Assembly (NCBI GenBank): GCA_030631125.1
Contig: DAOVLS010000006.1
Span: 1-19,092 of the forward strand
From: Planctomycetales bacterium
GTDB lineage: Bacteria; Planctomycetota; Phycisphaerae; SM23-33
Direction: 5' to 3'
DNA: 19,092 nucleotides
The position numbers were made by a program, and so were the translations under genes. Below the pieces are notes generated by a model that searched no databases, was not told the DNA's origin, and was given only the letters and a program-made list of their open reading frames with translations. How positions within the stretch are numbered: position 1 is the stretch's first letter; each line of letters begins with the position of its first letter. This document shows positions 6,963 to 14,021 of the stretch, piece after piece.

Positions 6963-7769
6963 ATGGAGAACATCCGCCAGGTGGTCCACGACGTTATCGA
7001 GCAGCGCATCCTGCCTTGGGTTGAGAGCGACGGCATCAGCAAACTTATCCTGCCCGAACAGATTACACCGGACCACTGCGCCAAGCCGATAAGATGCAAT
7101 CGCCCATTCCTTCAGTTACAGGAGCACGAACTTGTAATCGGACTGACCGGTAGTGCGATATCCTGCATCGACCGCAAACGCTTTATCTTTACACCCGGCA
7201 GGATAATGCTCATACCCGGCGGAGTCCCACGCGGCCCGGCACAGGAAACAATACACTTCGTCAGCGATCTCGATCCGGCCAGGCTCTCCTCGACCTTGTG
7301 GATGAGGAGTTATCCGTCGGGCGTCTGGACGCAGATAGGCACGGATTTAGGCGACGAGGAGGTGCTTGAGGCAACCCCTCCGATCATGCTTCCAGGCCCG
7401 CACTTCAGCCGACTGATAACCAGCCTGCTGGAAGAGGTCCGCTCAAAGCATCTCAATTACGAACGCATCGGGCGGAGCATCCTCACCGAGTTCCTGGAAC
7501 GATGCATCCGGGCGGCACACTCTTCATCAATCGTAAATATTCGGGACTTTCTCCCACATCGCCTGTCCCGCCCACCCGCCGGCATTAGAAAAAAACAACA
7601 AGCCGGCAGGCAAAAACCGCTTCAAGTAAAATTCCGGAGCGTGTGCGGACAGCACTGGAATACATCCGCTCCAACTATCACCAGCACGTCGATCTCGAAG
7701 ACGTCGCCGAAGCCGCCAACAGCAGCGCAACACACCTACGCCGACAATTCAAAGACGCTACGGGCATGA
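6963..7769 (+). CDS. AraC-family regulator, N-terminal sensor part (separated from its HTH by a frameshift)
   Basis: N-terminal portion of an AraC/XylS-type transcription factor, starting MENIRQVVHDVIEQ. About 200 residues form a beta-rich cupin-like sensor region (for example RPFLQLQEHELVIGLTG and the turn PGRIMLIPGGVPRGP), followed by a helical linker (HFSRLITSLLEEVRSKHLNY). Homologous sequence ends near 7588; after the run of seven A at 7589-7595 this frame reads junk rich in Gln, Thr and Ser until 7769, while the DNA-binding domain continues one frame back. The start at 6963 is preferred over 6918 because the extra 15 residues look non-coding and contain a TATAAT. It lies divergent from gspF, so control of the pilin operon is an obvious hypothesis. 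The effector is unknown. Confidence 0.65.
   Translation: MENIRQVVHDVIEQRILPWVESDGISKLILPEQITPDHCAKPIRCNRPFLQLQEHELVIGLTGSAISCIDRKRFIFTPGRIMLIPGGVPRGPAQETIHFVSDLDPARLSSTLWMRSYPSGVWTQIGTDLGDEEVLEATPPIMLPGPHFSRLITSLLEEVRSKHLNYERIGRSILTEFLERCIRAAHSSSIVNIRDFLPHRLSRPPAGIRKKQQAGRQKPLQVKFRSVCGQHWNTSAPTITSTSISKTSPKPPTAAQHTYADNSKTLRA
7589..7595 (+). other. A7 frameshift site in the AraC-family gene
   Basis: The zero frame reads AGA AAA AAA CAA; the heptamer A AAA AAA fits the slippery pattern for -1 frameshifting. A single -1 slip, or one extra A in the genome, joins sensor and HTH parts as RKKTTSRQAKTASSK followed by IPERVRTALEY. GCCGGC copies at 7578-7583 and 7602-7607 flank the site and could pair. 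Error, slippage, decay and programmed shift are all possible. Confidence 0.6.
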
Positions 7770-8026
7770 CGCCAATCCAGTATCTCATGGATATTCGCAT
7801 GGCCGCTGCGAAACAACTCCTGCTGACCGACCTGAAGGTATTCGAAGTCGCCTGCCTGGTGGGAATCGAAGACCACTCATATTCCGGCAGACTTTTCCGC
7901 AAAATCACAGGCGTCAGCCCTCAAAAGTACCGCGAACAAACGGCAAAAGCCGCTCGTCGGGGCGGAACCCGCCGTAGCCCGGCAAAACGCCGGCCTTCTA
8001 AAAAGTCGAATAGTCCGACTATATAG
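7643..8026 (+). CDS. AraC-family regulator, C-terminal DNA-binding domain
   Basis: The frame is open from 7589 after a TAG; the first GTG is at 7643. The product contains a complete AraC DNA-binding domain: YIRSNYHQHVDLEDVAEAAN, then the first helix-turn-helix (SSATHLRRQFKDATGMTPIQYL), a linker helix (DIRMAAAKQLLL), and the second helix-turn-helix (VFEVACLVGIEDHSYSGRLF) ending in the signature RKITGVSPQKYRE. A basic tail of about 27 residues follows (KAARRGGTRRSPAKRR). The domain is fully conserved and shows no decay, which argues for recent frameshifting, sequence error or recoding. It could be made alone from an internal start, but no strong ribosome binding site is evident. A fused, functional regulator is the simplest reading. 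Confidence 0.75.
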   Translation: MRTALEYIRSNYHQHVDLEDVAEAANSSATHLRRQFKDATGMTPIQYLMDIRMAAAKQLLLTDLKVFEVACLVGIEDHSYSGRLFRKITGVSPQKYREQTAKAARRGGTRRSPAKRRPSKKSNSPTI

Positions 8027-8033
8027 TAGCTTT

Positions 8034-8043
8034 GTCTATAGAC
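8034..8043. promoter_or_regulatory. Palindrome overlapping the -35 region of the PEP-CTERM gene
   Basis: Perfect 10-bp palindrome GTCTATAGAC. It overlaps the -35-like TAGACC (8039-8044) and begins 8 bases after the regulator's stop codon. This is a typical operator position, but with no second copy in view the role is speculative. Confidence 0.3.
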
Positions 8044-8067
8044 CGTTTCCTGCCTCTGCGGTATAAT
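8039..8067 (+). promoter_or_regulatory. Sigma-70-like promoter for the PEP-CTERM gene
   Basis: TAGACC (8039-8044, 4 of 6 to TTGACA), a 17-bp spacer, then a perfect TATAAT (8062-8067). It would start a transcript near 8074, leaving a leader of about 200 nt before the ATG at 8274. Confidence 0.5.
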
Positions 8068-8139
8068 TATTATATCTTCAAAATCGCATATTTCACGGTT
8101 CACATTGATTGAGGAATAATTACAGAAAGGAAGCCATTC

Positions 8140-8162
8140 GATTACGGATTTTTTCCGTAATC
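8140..8162 (+). other. Strong hairpin in the leader of the PEP-CTERM gene
   Basis: Perfect 9-bp stem GATTACGGA (8140-8148) and TCCGTAATC (8154-8162) with a five-T loop. There is no trailing U-run, so it looks more like an mRNA leader structure or processing site than a terminator. I recognise no known riboswitch. Confidence 0.45.
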
Positions 8163-8273
8163 CGGTAATCGGGCATTCCGGTCTGTACAAAATTGTGGAG
8201 CGTTTTTATCGGGCGCCGCCGGTGACCGGGATGCTTCACGGAGGCTTCAGTATGTAATGTAAGGAGAGCAAAG

Positions 8274-9299
8274 ATGAGAAACGTCACAGTTGCATTGGCA
8301 GTAGTGGCGGTGTTGGCCCTGGCAGGGTCGGCCTGGGCGGCGGATACCGAGTGGCAGACCGGCGAGGCCACCTGGTTCGACGATGCTAACTGGACCAATG
8401 GTCAGCCGGGATGGGCGTCTCCCTATGATCAAGTTACTACCATAGACAACAATGGAACGGCTCTGGTTGATGACGATACCAAGTGGGCCAGGGCGCTTAG
8501 CTTCTACGTGGGGACAGCCAGCGGCGCCGGCGCCGTCAAGGTTACCACCGGAGACACGCCCGGGACCAACGGTCTGCGGACCAACAAACTGTACCTGGGC
8601 TACAATGCGGGCGGTTTGGGCGGCAATCTTGGTACACTGACCGTGGACGGTGGGTACCACGAGGCGACGAGCGACATGTATATTTATGAGACCGGCAGGT
8701 ACAAACTCGTCAGCGGCACGTTTTCCCCCTGGAAGAGGGCCCAGATTCTTGCGGGCGGTTCTTTCGAGCAGACCGGCGGGACTTACGATCAGTATTCTAC
8801 TGGTACTGCGCTATGGGTTGACGGTGGTACGTACAAGATTTCCGGCGGGACACTCATCGCAGACAATTATGGCGTGTACTTCGACGGTGGGACCTTCCAT
8901 GTCAGTGGTTCCGACGCGGCGATCACAATATCAGGCGCCACCTACGGGTGGACTCAGAAGGGTGGTGGTACGCTGAAGTGCGATGTCGGCAACCCCGGCA
9001 TCAGTGTGATTGACGCCACCGGCGTCGCCGCCGACTTCGCTGCCGGCAGCATCCTTGACATGGGGTGGGTCGATGGCGTTACGCCAACGGCGGGTTACTA
9101 CCCTCTGCTCAAGGCCGACACGATCACGGGCAAGGATAACCTCTCCCTGGAACCCGGCGACGAGGTTCTCTGGACCATCACGTGGAACGACCCCAATAAC
9201 CCCACTGAGATGGGCGCGACTTACGTTCCCGAACCCGCGACGCTGGTGCTGCTTGGCCTCGGCGGAATTGGCGTGCTGCTCCGAAGAAGGAAACGATAA
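8274..9299 (+). CDS. PEP-CTERM sorting-domain exported protein
   Basis: 341 aa. A Sec signal peptide of about 22 residues ends AGSAWA. The body is a Gly/Thr-rich repetitive beta domain with short repeats (GGSFEQTGGTYDQY, VDGGTYKISGGTLIADN, FDGGTFHVSGSDAAI), as in autotransporter-like or pectin-lyase-fold surface proteins. The last 24 residues form the PEP-CTERM tripartite signal: VPEPAT, a hydrophobic segment (LVLLGLGGIGVLL) and a terminal RRRKR. This tag is known to be handled by exosortases, so the protein is probably sorted to the cell surface or matrix. AAGGAG stands 9 nt before the ATG. It is likely monocistronic: an upstream promoter-like site, a long leader, and two hairpins downstream. 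The binding target is unknown. Confidence 0.9.
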   Translation: MRNVTVALAVVAVLALAGSAWAADTEWQTGEATWFDDANWTNGQPGWASPYDQVTTIDNNGTALVDDDTKWARALSFYVGTASGAGAVKVTTGDTPGTNGLRTNKLYLGYNAGGLGGNLGTLTVDGGYHEATSDMYIYETGRYKLVSGTFSPWKRAQILAGGSFEQTGGTYDQYSTGTALWVDGGTYKISGGTLIADNYGVYFDGGTFHVSGSDAAITISGATYGWTQKGGGTLKCDVGNPGISVIDATGVAADFAAGSILDMGWVDGVTPTAGYYPLLKADTITGKDNLSLEPGDEVLWTITWNDPNNPTEMGATYVPEPATLVLLGLGGIGVLLRRRKR

Positions 9300-9320
9300 A
9301 AAAACAACAGAGTGAAAAGA

Positions 9321-9346
9321 AGCCCATCCATTCGAATGGCTGGGCT
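9321..9346. terminator. Hairpin after the PEP-CTERM gene
   Basis: AGCCCA, one mismatch, then CCATT, a CG loop, AATGG, a mismatch, and TGGGCT: an imperfect 12-bp stem beginning 21 bases after the stop codon. No U-run is present, so termination is only likely. Confidence 0.45.
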
Positions 9347-9382
9347 TGGACCGCTCTTGTGAATATGCCACAAATTGTGTAC

Positions 9383-9423
9383 CCACAGCCCACGGAGTGC
9401 TTCTCCTTCTCCGTGGGTTGTGG
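9383..9423. repeat. Long hairpin, copy 1 of a CCCACGGAG...CTCCGTGGG repeat
   Basis: A 15-bp stem with one G-U pair, CCACAGCCCACGGAG (9383-9397) and CTCCGTGGGTTGTGG (9409-9423), around an 11-nt loop. The core arms, the loop length and the first loop bases (TG) recur at 13870-13898. It sits between the PEP-CTERM gene and the beta-helix gene and may serve as a terminator, though no T-run follows. Confidence 0.6.
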
Positions 9424-9519
9424 TGTAATTTATGGGGCACAGCAAGGATACGGTCTTGTTTAAGTGTGAGCAGCATGCAAAGGAAGCATCAAGTACTTTA
9501 AGGAAAAGAGAAAAGTAAA

Positions 9520-11802
9520 ATGGAAATCGCCAGGTTGATCATTGTGGTTTTGTTTGTCGGGCTGATTGTGAATTCCCTTTCCGCAGCCGGAGCCGATACC
9601 TTGGGAGTGAAGGGGGTAATCTCCGTAAGGAAGGACGGCAAAGGGGATTTCAAGAGGATCACGTCGGCTGTGATTATGAGCGAGCCGGGTGAGATTATTG
9701 AGATACAGGACAGCCGAACCTACAGGGAACGTATCAGCCTGCCCGCCTTCCCCCGAAGGACAATCAGGGCGAAAGCCGGCGAGCATCCGCTCCTGAACGG
9801 CCCCATTGCCATGGGTAATTACTGCATAATAGACGGCTTGAGAATTTCCCATTCCGTTACCAGCCCGGGGGGTTACCCCACCATAGTGTCCGCCGGCAAG
9901 AGGGGATGGGTGGTCAGGAACTGCGACATCTATGATATGCCTCACAATTCCCATGCCTTCTACATGGTGAACGGCACTCGGGATACGAAGATAATATCCA
10001 ACAGAATCCACGGCGGAAGAGGCGGGGCGATAAAACTGACCGTCCAATACAATAAAGGAAACAACCTCATCGCCAACAACGTCATCTACAATTGCGGGAG
10101 TATAAAAGTCTATTCCAATTCCCCGAACAACAGGATCGTTTCCAACACCTTCTATAACAGTGGAATTACCTGCGATTCCAAGTCCACCATTATTGAAAAT
10201 AACGTAATCGTCTCCAGTCGTCTTATAAGTTCGGGGCCGATCCGTTACAACTGCATCTGGAAAACCAAATATTCCGGGGGCGAAGGCAATATCTACAAAG
10301 ACCCTCTGTTTGTGAATCCCGACGAGTTTGACTTTCACCTGATGAGTCAAGGCGGACGCTGGGATGGAAACAGGTGGATAAGAGACAAAGTTACCAGTCC
10401 GGCAATCGACGCCGGCGACCCCAAGGCGGACTGCAAGAACGAACCAGACGGAAAACGGATAAACATGGGAGCATACGGTAATACCGCCTACGCCTCTTCC
10501 GGACGGGAAGCCAAATGGCCCCTACCCCAACCGAAGGCCAAAAAATTCCCCGCTCCGAAGGTTGCTCCCGGCCCAAGGAAGGACTACGCCGCCCTTATGA
10601 AGAAATACGGCTGGATTCAGGCAAAGATAGACGCCCTTGGCCCGAAAGGCGGCGTGATCGAGATACCCGAAGGAACCCACACCATCGCCGTTCCCATAGT
10701 GATAGACAGGGACAACGTAACGCTCAAAGGCAAAGGCCCGGACAAGACCACCATAAACAGCCTGAAGGACATAACTATCATCGAGATCGGAGGAGACCCC
10801 TCAAGATTTACCTCCAATATCGTAATCGAAGGTATCCATATTCACGGACACAAGATTGGTGGAAACGGGTATGGGATCAACTGCTACCATGTCAAAGACT
10901 CGCGCGTGGAGAATGTTTTCGTGGAAAACTGCGGAGGCTCGGCGGTATTTCTGAACTGGTGCGAATCGTGCGTAGTAAAGAAGAGTAAATTCGACCACAA
11001 TGGAGCCAACATCTTCACCTCCAGAAGCAGGCATTCTCTCATCACCGAAAACGTATCTTCCCGTTGCCGGTGGTGGGGACTGGATTTCCAGTCCGAGACA
11101 GAGAGCACGGCAAGCCACAATGTATTCCATTCCAACGGAAACGGGGGGATCAAACTCTATTCCGGCTGCCGGTCCATTGTGGTTGCCGACAATCTCTGTC
11201 ATTCAAACCGCAACAATGGGATTATGGTGGCCGGTGGAAAGGGCCATCGCATAGAGAGAAACGTCTGCCGGAACAACAAGGGACAAGGTATCCATATAGG
11301 TTATCCCTACCATAATACAGGCGACCTCATCCGCTGGAACCTGATATACTCCAACGACAAGAACGGCATCCTTATAGACCATCGCCATCATGAAGACAAA
11401 ATCACCATAGAGTCAAATGTGATATATGGCAATAAGGCCGACGGCATAAGAAGCGGAACCAGGTTCGCCGTCGTCAAGAACAACATCATAGCCGGGAATG
11501 AAGGGTTGGGCGTAAATGGCGAGAAACTGGTTCTCTCGTACAATAATGTCTGGGCAAACAAGGGGGGAAAGTATAAGGGCATTAAGGCAGGGGAAGGTTC
11601 TATCAGTGTTAATCCTCTGTTTGTTGATCCAGAGAAGGGTAATTTTCACCTTAAGGGCCAAAGCCCCTGCATCGATGCAGGTGATGCGAAAAGCGAGTAC
11701 AAAAACGAACCCAAGCCCAACGGCGGAAGAATCAATATGGGTGCGTACGGCAATACCGCCGAGGCGTCCGGGAGTGAGAGCGGCGCTGCCGCTGACAAAT
11801 GA
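9520..11802 (+). CDS. Secreted parallel beta-helix protein with two tandem modules
   Basis: 760 aa. The signal peptide spans about 25 residues (LIIVVLFVGLIV core, then SAAGA). Module 1 (about 30-326) and module 2 (about 356-750) are both right-handed parallel beta-helix (pectin-lyase-like) repeats, rich in xxNxxxxN rungs such as IISNRIHGGRGGAIKL and IERNVCRNNKGQGIHIG. Each ends in the same choice-of-anchor-Q-like block: NPLFVDP, FHL, SPCIDAGD, KNEP, INMGAYGNT (near 292-326 and 715-748). Module 2 opens GGVIEIPEGTHTIAVPIVI, typical of a helix N-cap. The two are joined by a Pro/Lys-rich linker (PLPQPKAKKFPAPKVAPGP). Such folds bind or cleave polysaccharides; no catalytic set can be assigned, so the substrate is unknown. 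A purine-rich stretch (AAGGAAAAG) precedes the ATG. ATA, AGA and GGA codons are more frequent than in mutL. Confidence 0.85.
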   Translation: MEIARLIIVVLFVGLIVNSLSAAGADTLGVKGVISVRKDGKGDFKRITSAVIMSEPGEIIEIQDSRTYRERISLPAFPRRTIRAKAGEHPLLNGPIAMGNYCIIDGLRISHSVTSPGGYPTIVSAGKRGWVVRNCDIYDMPHNSHAFYMVNGTRDTKIISNRIHGGRGGAIKLTVQYNKGNNLIANNVIYNCGSIKVYSNSPNNRIVSNTFYNSGITCDSKSTIIENNVIVSSRLISSGPIRYNCIWKTKYSGGEGNIYKDPLFVNPDEFDFHLMSQGGRWDGNRWIRDKVTSPAIDAGDPKADCKNEPDGKRINMGAYGNTAYASSGREAKWPLPQPKAKKFPAPKVAPGPRKDYAALMKKYGWIQAKIDALGPKGGVIEIPEGTHTIAVPIVIDRDNVTLKGKGPDKTTINSLKDITIIEIGGDPSRFTSNIVIEGIHIHGHKIGGNGYGINCYHVKDSRVENVFVENCGGSAVFLNWCESCVVKKSKFDHNGANIFTSRSRHSLITENVSSRCRWWGLDFQSETESTASHNVFHSNGNGGIKLYSGCRSIVVADNLCHSNRNNGIMVAGGKGHRIERNVCRNNKGQGIHIGYPYHNTGDLIRWNLIYSNDKNGILIDHRHHEDKITIESNVIYGNKADGIRSGTRFAVVKNNIIAGNEGLGVNGEKLVLSYNNVWANKGGKYKGIKAGEGSISVNPLFVDPEKGNFHLKGQSPCIDAGDAKSEYKNEPKPNGGRINMGAYGNTAEASGSESGAAADK

Positions 11803-11874
11803 CCGTATCATTCCATTTAGACGCACGAAGTAAGACGCGACAGAGTTTGAATCGCAAGCATAAAGGAGTCAAAT

Positions 11875-13641
11875 ATGACAGACATGCAGAGTCCGTTGGG
11901 CTGGCGTGTCGCCGTCGAATCGCCGCTGATAAAGGTGTTCCGGGAGAAGGCCCGTTTCAGTCCTTGCGCCGGGCGGGAGAGGCATGAGGCTTCACTTGCC
12001 GCAGCCGGGAACGAGTACCAGAACATCCAGTTGGTACTCTGTCCTCCGGATGGGGAGGACCTGAAGGCTGTGCGAGTGGAGGCCTCCGACCTTGTCCACC
12101 AGAAAAGCGGGTCGGTGATACCCAGGGGGCAGTTCGAGCTTTTTCGTGTCGGATACGTGCAGACTCGGAAGTGCCTGTATCCGGTGGAGCACGTGGGGTG
12201 GTGGCCTGACCCTCTGCTTCCGATGGCGCCGTTCGACGTGAAGGCCGATGAGGTCCAGCCGGTGTGGGTTACCGTTCACGTGCCGGCGGACGCCGCGGCA
12301 GGCGTTTATCGCGGAAAGATCCGCGTAACGCCGTCCAATGCCTCGCCGAGGGATATTGATCTGGAGGTGAGAGTACGAGACTTCGCCCTGCCTGACAAAT
12401 CTCCTCTGGTGATGGCTTTTGGTTTGGGCGTTCAGGATCAAATGAGCGCCTTTTACAGGTACTACCCGCCGGAGAAGTTCAACTCGCAGGAGATGGTGAA
12501 CAAAACCATCGACCTGCTGGCGCGATACGGGGTGAACAACCTTCTCTACGGATACGTAACGTGCCGCGACGACCACCTGCTCAAGATAGACAAAAGCGGC
12601 GATAAATGGCGGTACGATTTCAGTGGCCTTGAGGGCGTTCTGGGCCATCTGATCGAGAAGGGCTTCACGTTCAACATCTTCTCGCCTTCCTTCTGGTCCG
12701 AGCCGGCGCTGAACTTCGTGTTGACCCCGCTGCTGGCGGAGTTCGCGCACCTCGGAAAGGAAATCTTCACCTCCACCGAGTTCGAGCGGCGGGTGCGCGA
12801 ACTCCTGGAGAGTTACGTGGCCTACCTGGAGGAAAAGGGATGGCTGGACCACGCGTTCTGCTACATCTGGGACGAGCCGCAGAGCAGGCCCAGCCTGGAT
12901 CACTGCGAGCGGATGAATGATATGGTAAAGGAAGTTTGCCATTCGATGCGGCGGTTCCTCGCCTGCGGGTACGCCACTCCCAGGGACGTCAAAGGCATCG
13001 ACATCTGGTCGCCCCATCTGGGAGAGTACTTAAGGGACGAGGACCAATACCGCGCCGCGAAGGAAGCAGGGGAGGAGATATGGTGGTACGTTTCCAACTC
13101 CCCCAACCATCCGTATCCCACTCTGTTCGTGGATTTCCCAGCCATTGCTCATCGCATCATCTGGTGGATGACCTGGAAGTACGGGCTTGGCGGGTTCGTC
13201 TATTGGAACGTCAGCGCCTGGAACTACGCCGGCACGGAGAACTTCCACGAGGATCCGCAAAAGCGATGGCCCAACGTTCCCTGGAAGACGACCATGTTCG
13301 CGGATGCCGAAGGAAATGCCAGGAAGGGCACCGCCAACGGCGCCGGCCAGTTGATTTACCCCTGGCCCGACGGACCGATCCCCTCGCTGCGGCTTGCCGT
13401 TATTCGCGACGGCTTGCAGGATTACGAGTACCTCCGGCTGCTGCGGGAAAGGATAGACGACCTCAAACTGAAAACCGGGGGAAAGGAACTTGCCGATCTT
13501 ATCGCCGAGTCCGAAGAGGCGCTGAAGGTGGTGGATGTGCTGGTACGCAGCACCTCGGACTACGAAAAGGACCCCGCCAGGCTTCTCGCCGCCAAGGAGA
13601 GAATAGCGGCTCAGATCGAGAAAACGTTATCTGTTGGGTGA
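11875..13641 (+). CDS. DUF4091 domain protein, glycoside-hydrolase-like, no signal peptide
   Basis: 588 aa. An N-terminal beta-sandwich (about 1-165), with AAAGNEYQNIQLVL near its start and VPADAAAGVYRGKIRV later, leads into a TIM-barrel-like domain containing FCYIWDEPQS (about 327-336). The C-terminal DUF4091 block follows: NGAGQLIYPWPDG and LRLAVIRDGLQDYEYLRLL. Family proteins are thought to act on carbohydrates, but the reaction is not established; the acidic pair in WDEP is a candidate for catalysis. AAAGGAG stands 6 nt before the ATG, and the in-frame TGA at 11848-11850 excludes any longer start with a signal peptide, which is odd beside exported neighbours. It starts 72 nt after the beta-helix gene and its TGA overlaps a possible GTG of the remnant that follows. 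Confidence 0.85.
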   Translation: MTDMQSPLGWRVAVESPLIKVFREKARFSPCAGRERHEASLAAAGNEYQNIQLVLCPPDGEDLKAVRVEASDLVHQKSGSVIPRGQFELFRVGYVQTRKCLYPVEHVGWWPDPLLPMAPFDVKADEVQPVWVTVHVPADAAAGVYRGKIRVTPSNASPRDIDLEVRVRDFALPDKSPLVMAFGLGVQDQMSAFYRYYPPEKFNSQEMVNKTIDLLARYGVNNLLYGYVTCRDDHLLKIDKSGDKWRYDFSGLEGVLGHLIEKGFTFNIFSPSFWSEPALNFVLTPLLAEFAHLGKEIFTSTEFERRVRELLESYVAYLEEKGWLDHAFCYIWDEPQSRPSLDHCERMNDMVKEVCHSMRRFLACGYATPRDVKGIDIWSPHLGEYLRDEDQYRAAKEAGEEIWWYVSNSPNHPYPTLFVDFPAIAHRIIWWMTWKYGLGGFVYWNVSAWNYAGTENFHEDPQKRWPNVPWKTTMFADAEGNARKGTANGAGQLIYPWPDGPIPSLRLAVIRDGLQDYEYLRLLRERIDDLKLKTGGKELADLIAESEEALKVVDVLVRSTSDYEKDPARLLAAKERIAAQIEKTLSVG

Positions 13642-13796
13642 TCCAACATGAAGACACTGCAACCAGCCCCTGCATCGACGCCGGCAACCAGAAAAGTAAA
13701 TGTAAGAATGAGCCTAAGCCCAACGGCGACAGGATAAACATGGGGGCGTACGGGAATACGAAAGAGGCCTCCGGGAGCACCGTCGCCAAACCCTAA
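13638..13796 (+). pseudogene. Remnant of a beta-helix protein C-terminus
   Basis: A 52-codon frame from GTG, overlapping the DUF4091 stop by GTGA, to TAA at 13796. From about 13656 it encodes SPCIDAGNQKSKCKNEPKPN followed by GDRINMGAYGNTKEASGS, which closely matches the end of the beta-helix protein at about 11660-11780, in protein and clearly in DNA. No FHL strand, rungs or signal sequence precede it and no ribosome binding site is evident. The best reading is the 3' end of a lost beta-helix gene whose body was replaced by, or cut off by arrival of, the DUF4091 gene. A translationally coupled small protein is possible but less likely. Confidence 0.7.
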
Positions 13797-13861
13797 AAGT
13801 AGCCGGGGCTCGTTACTACCATCAAGGGGCGGCTGCAAGAAATGCTCGTGCAACAGATGTG

Positions 13862-13909
13862 CCCCGCAACCCACGGAGTGTTTCAGATTCTCCGTGGGCT
13901 GGGGTTTTT
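13862..13909 (+). terminator. Rho-independent terminator, copy 2 of the CCCACGGAG hairpin
   Basis: CCCACGGAG (13870-13878) pairs with CTCCGTGGG (13890-13898) around an 11-nt loop. CCCC (13862-13865) and GGGG (13901-13904) add a lower stem, and TTTTT follows at once. It ends the beta-helix/DUF4091 cluster before mutL. Confidence 0.8.
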
Positions 13910-13977
13910 GATTTCCAATTTTCAACCTGTCTCTCTGGGATTGTCAAATTGACCTTTAGTTCGCCGGGACAGATGCG

Positions 13978-13983
13978 TACAAT
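13978..13983 (+). promoter_or_regulatory. Possible -10 box of mutL
   Basis: TACAAT (5 of 6 to consensus), 38 bases before the mutL ATG. TTTAGT at 13955-13960 with a 17-bp spacer is a weak -35. A better TTGACC (13949-13954) is too far away (23 bp). Confidence 0.3.
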
Positions 13984-14021
13984 CACGCCGGAAAAGGACA
14001 AAGCGACGGAGTCGATTCCCG

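Noticed and set aside
6768..7076. N-terminal extension of the GspF frame up to 7076
   Set aside because: It overlaps the divergent regulator, does not look like GspF, and a strong ribosome binding site marks the start at 6767.
7921..8190. Minus-strand 89-codon frame over the PEP-CTERM promoter region
   Set aside because: No motif, no ribosome binding site, and it covers promoter and hairpin sequence.
8640..8960. Repeated GGT-rich units inside the PEP-CTERM gene considered as a DNA repeat array
   Set aside because: The periodicity is at protein level (GGTY/GGTF turns) with diverged codons; it is a beta-repeat domain, not a CRISPR or satellite.
9321..9423. Paired hairpins considered as an attachment site or small RNA
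   Set aside because: No promoter, integrase or target duplication was seen; a terminator or repeat explains them more simply.
9460..10350. 296-codon minus-strand frame opposite the beta-helix gene
   Set aside because: Antisense of a clear signal-peptide-bearing beta-helix protein; no domain and no ribosome binding site seen.
11992..13017. 341-codon minus-strand frame opposite the DUF4091 gene
   Set aside because: Low-complexity Arg/His/Val-rich product without motifs, fully inside a well-supported gene on the other strand.
12936..13637. Long plus-strand frame leading into the beta-helix remnant
   Set aside because: The part before 13638 is out of frame inside the DUF4091 gene and reads Arg-rich shadow sequence; only the tail is homologous to anything.
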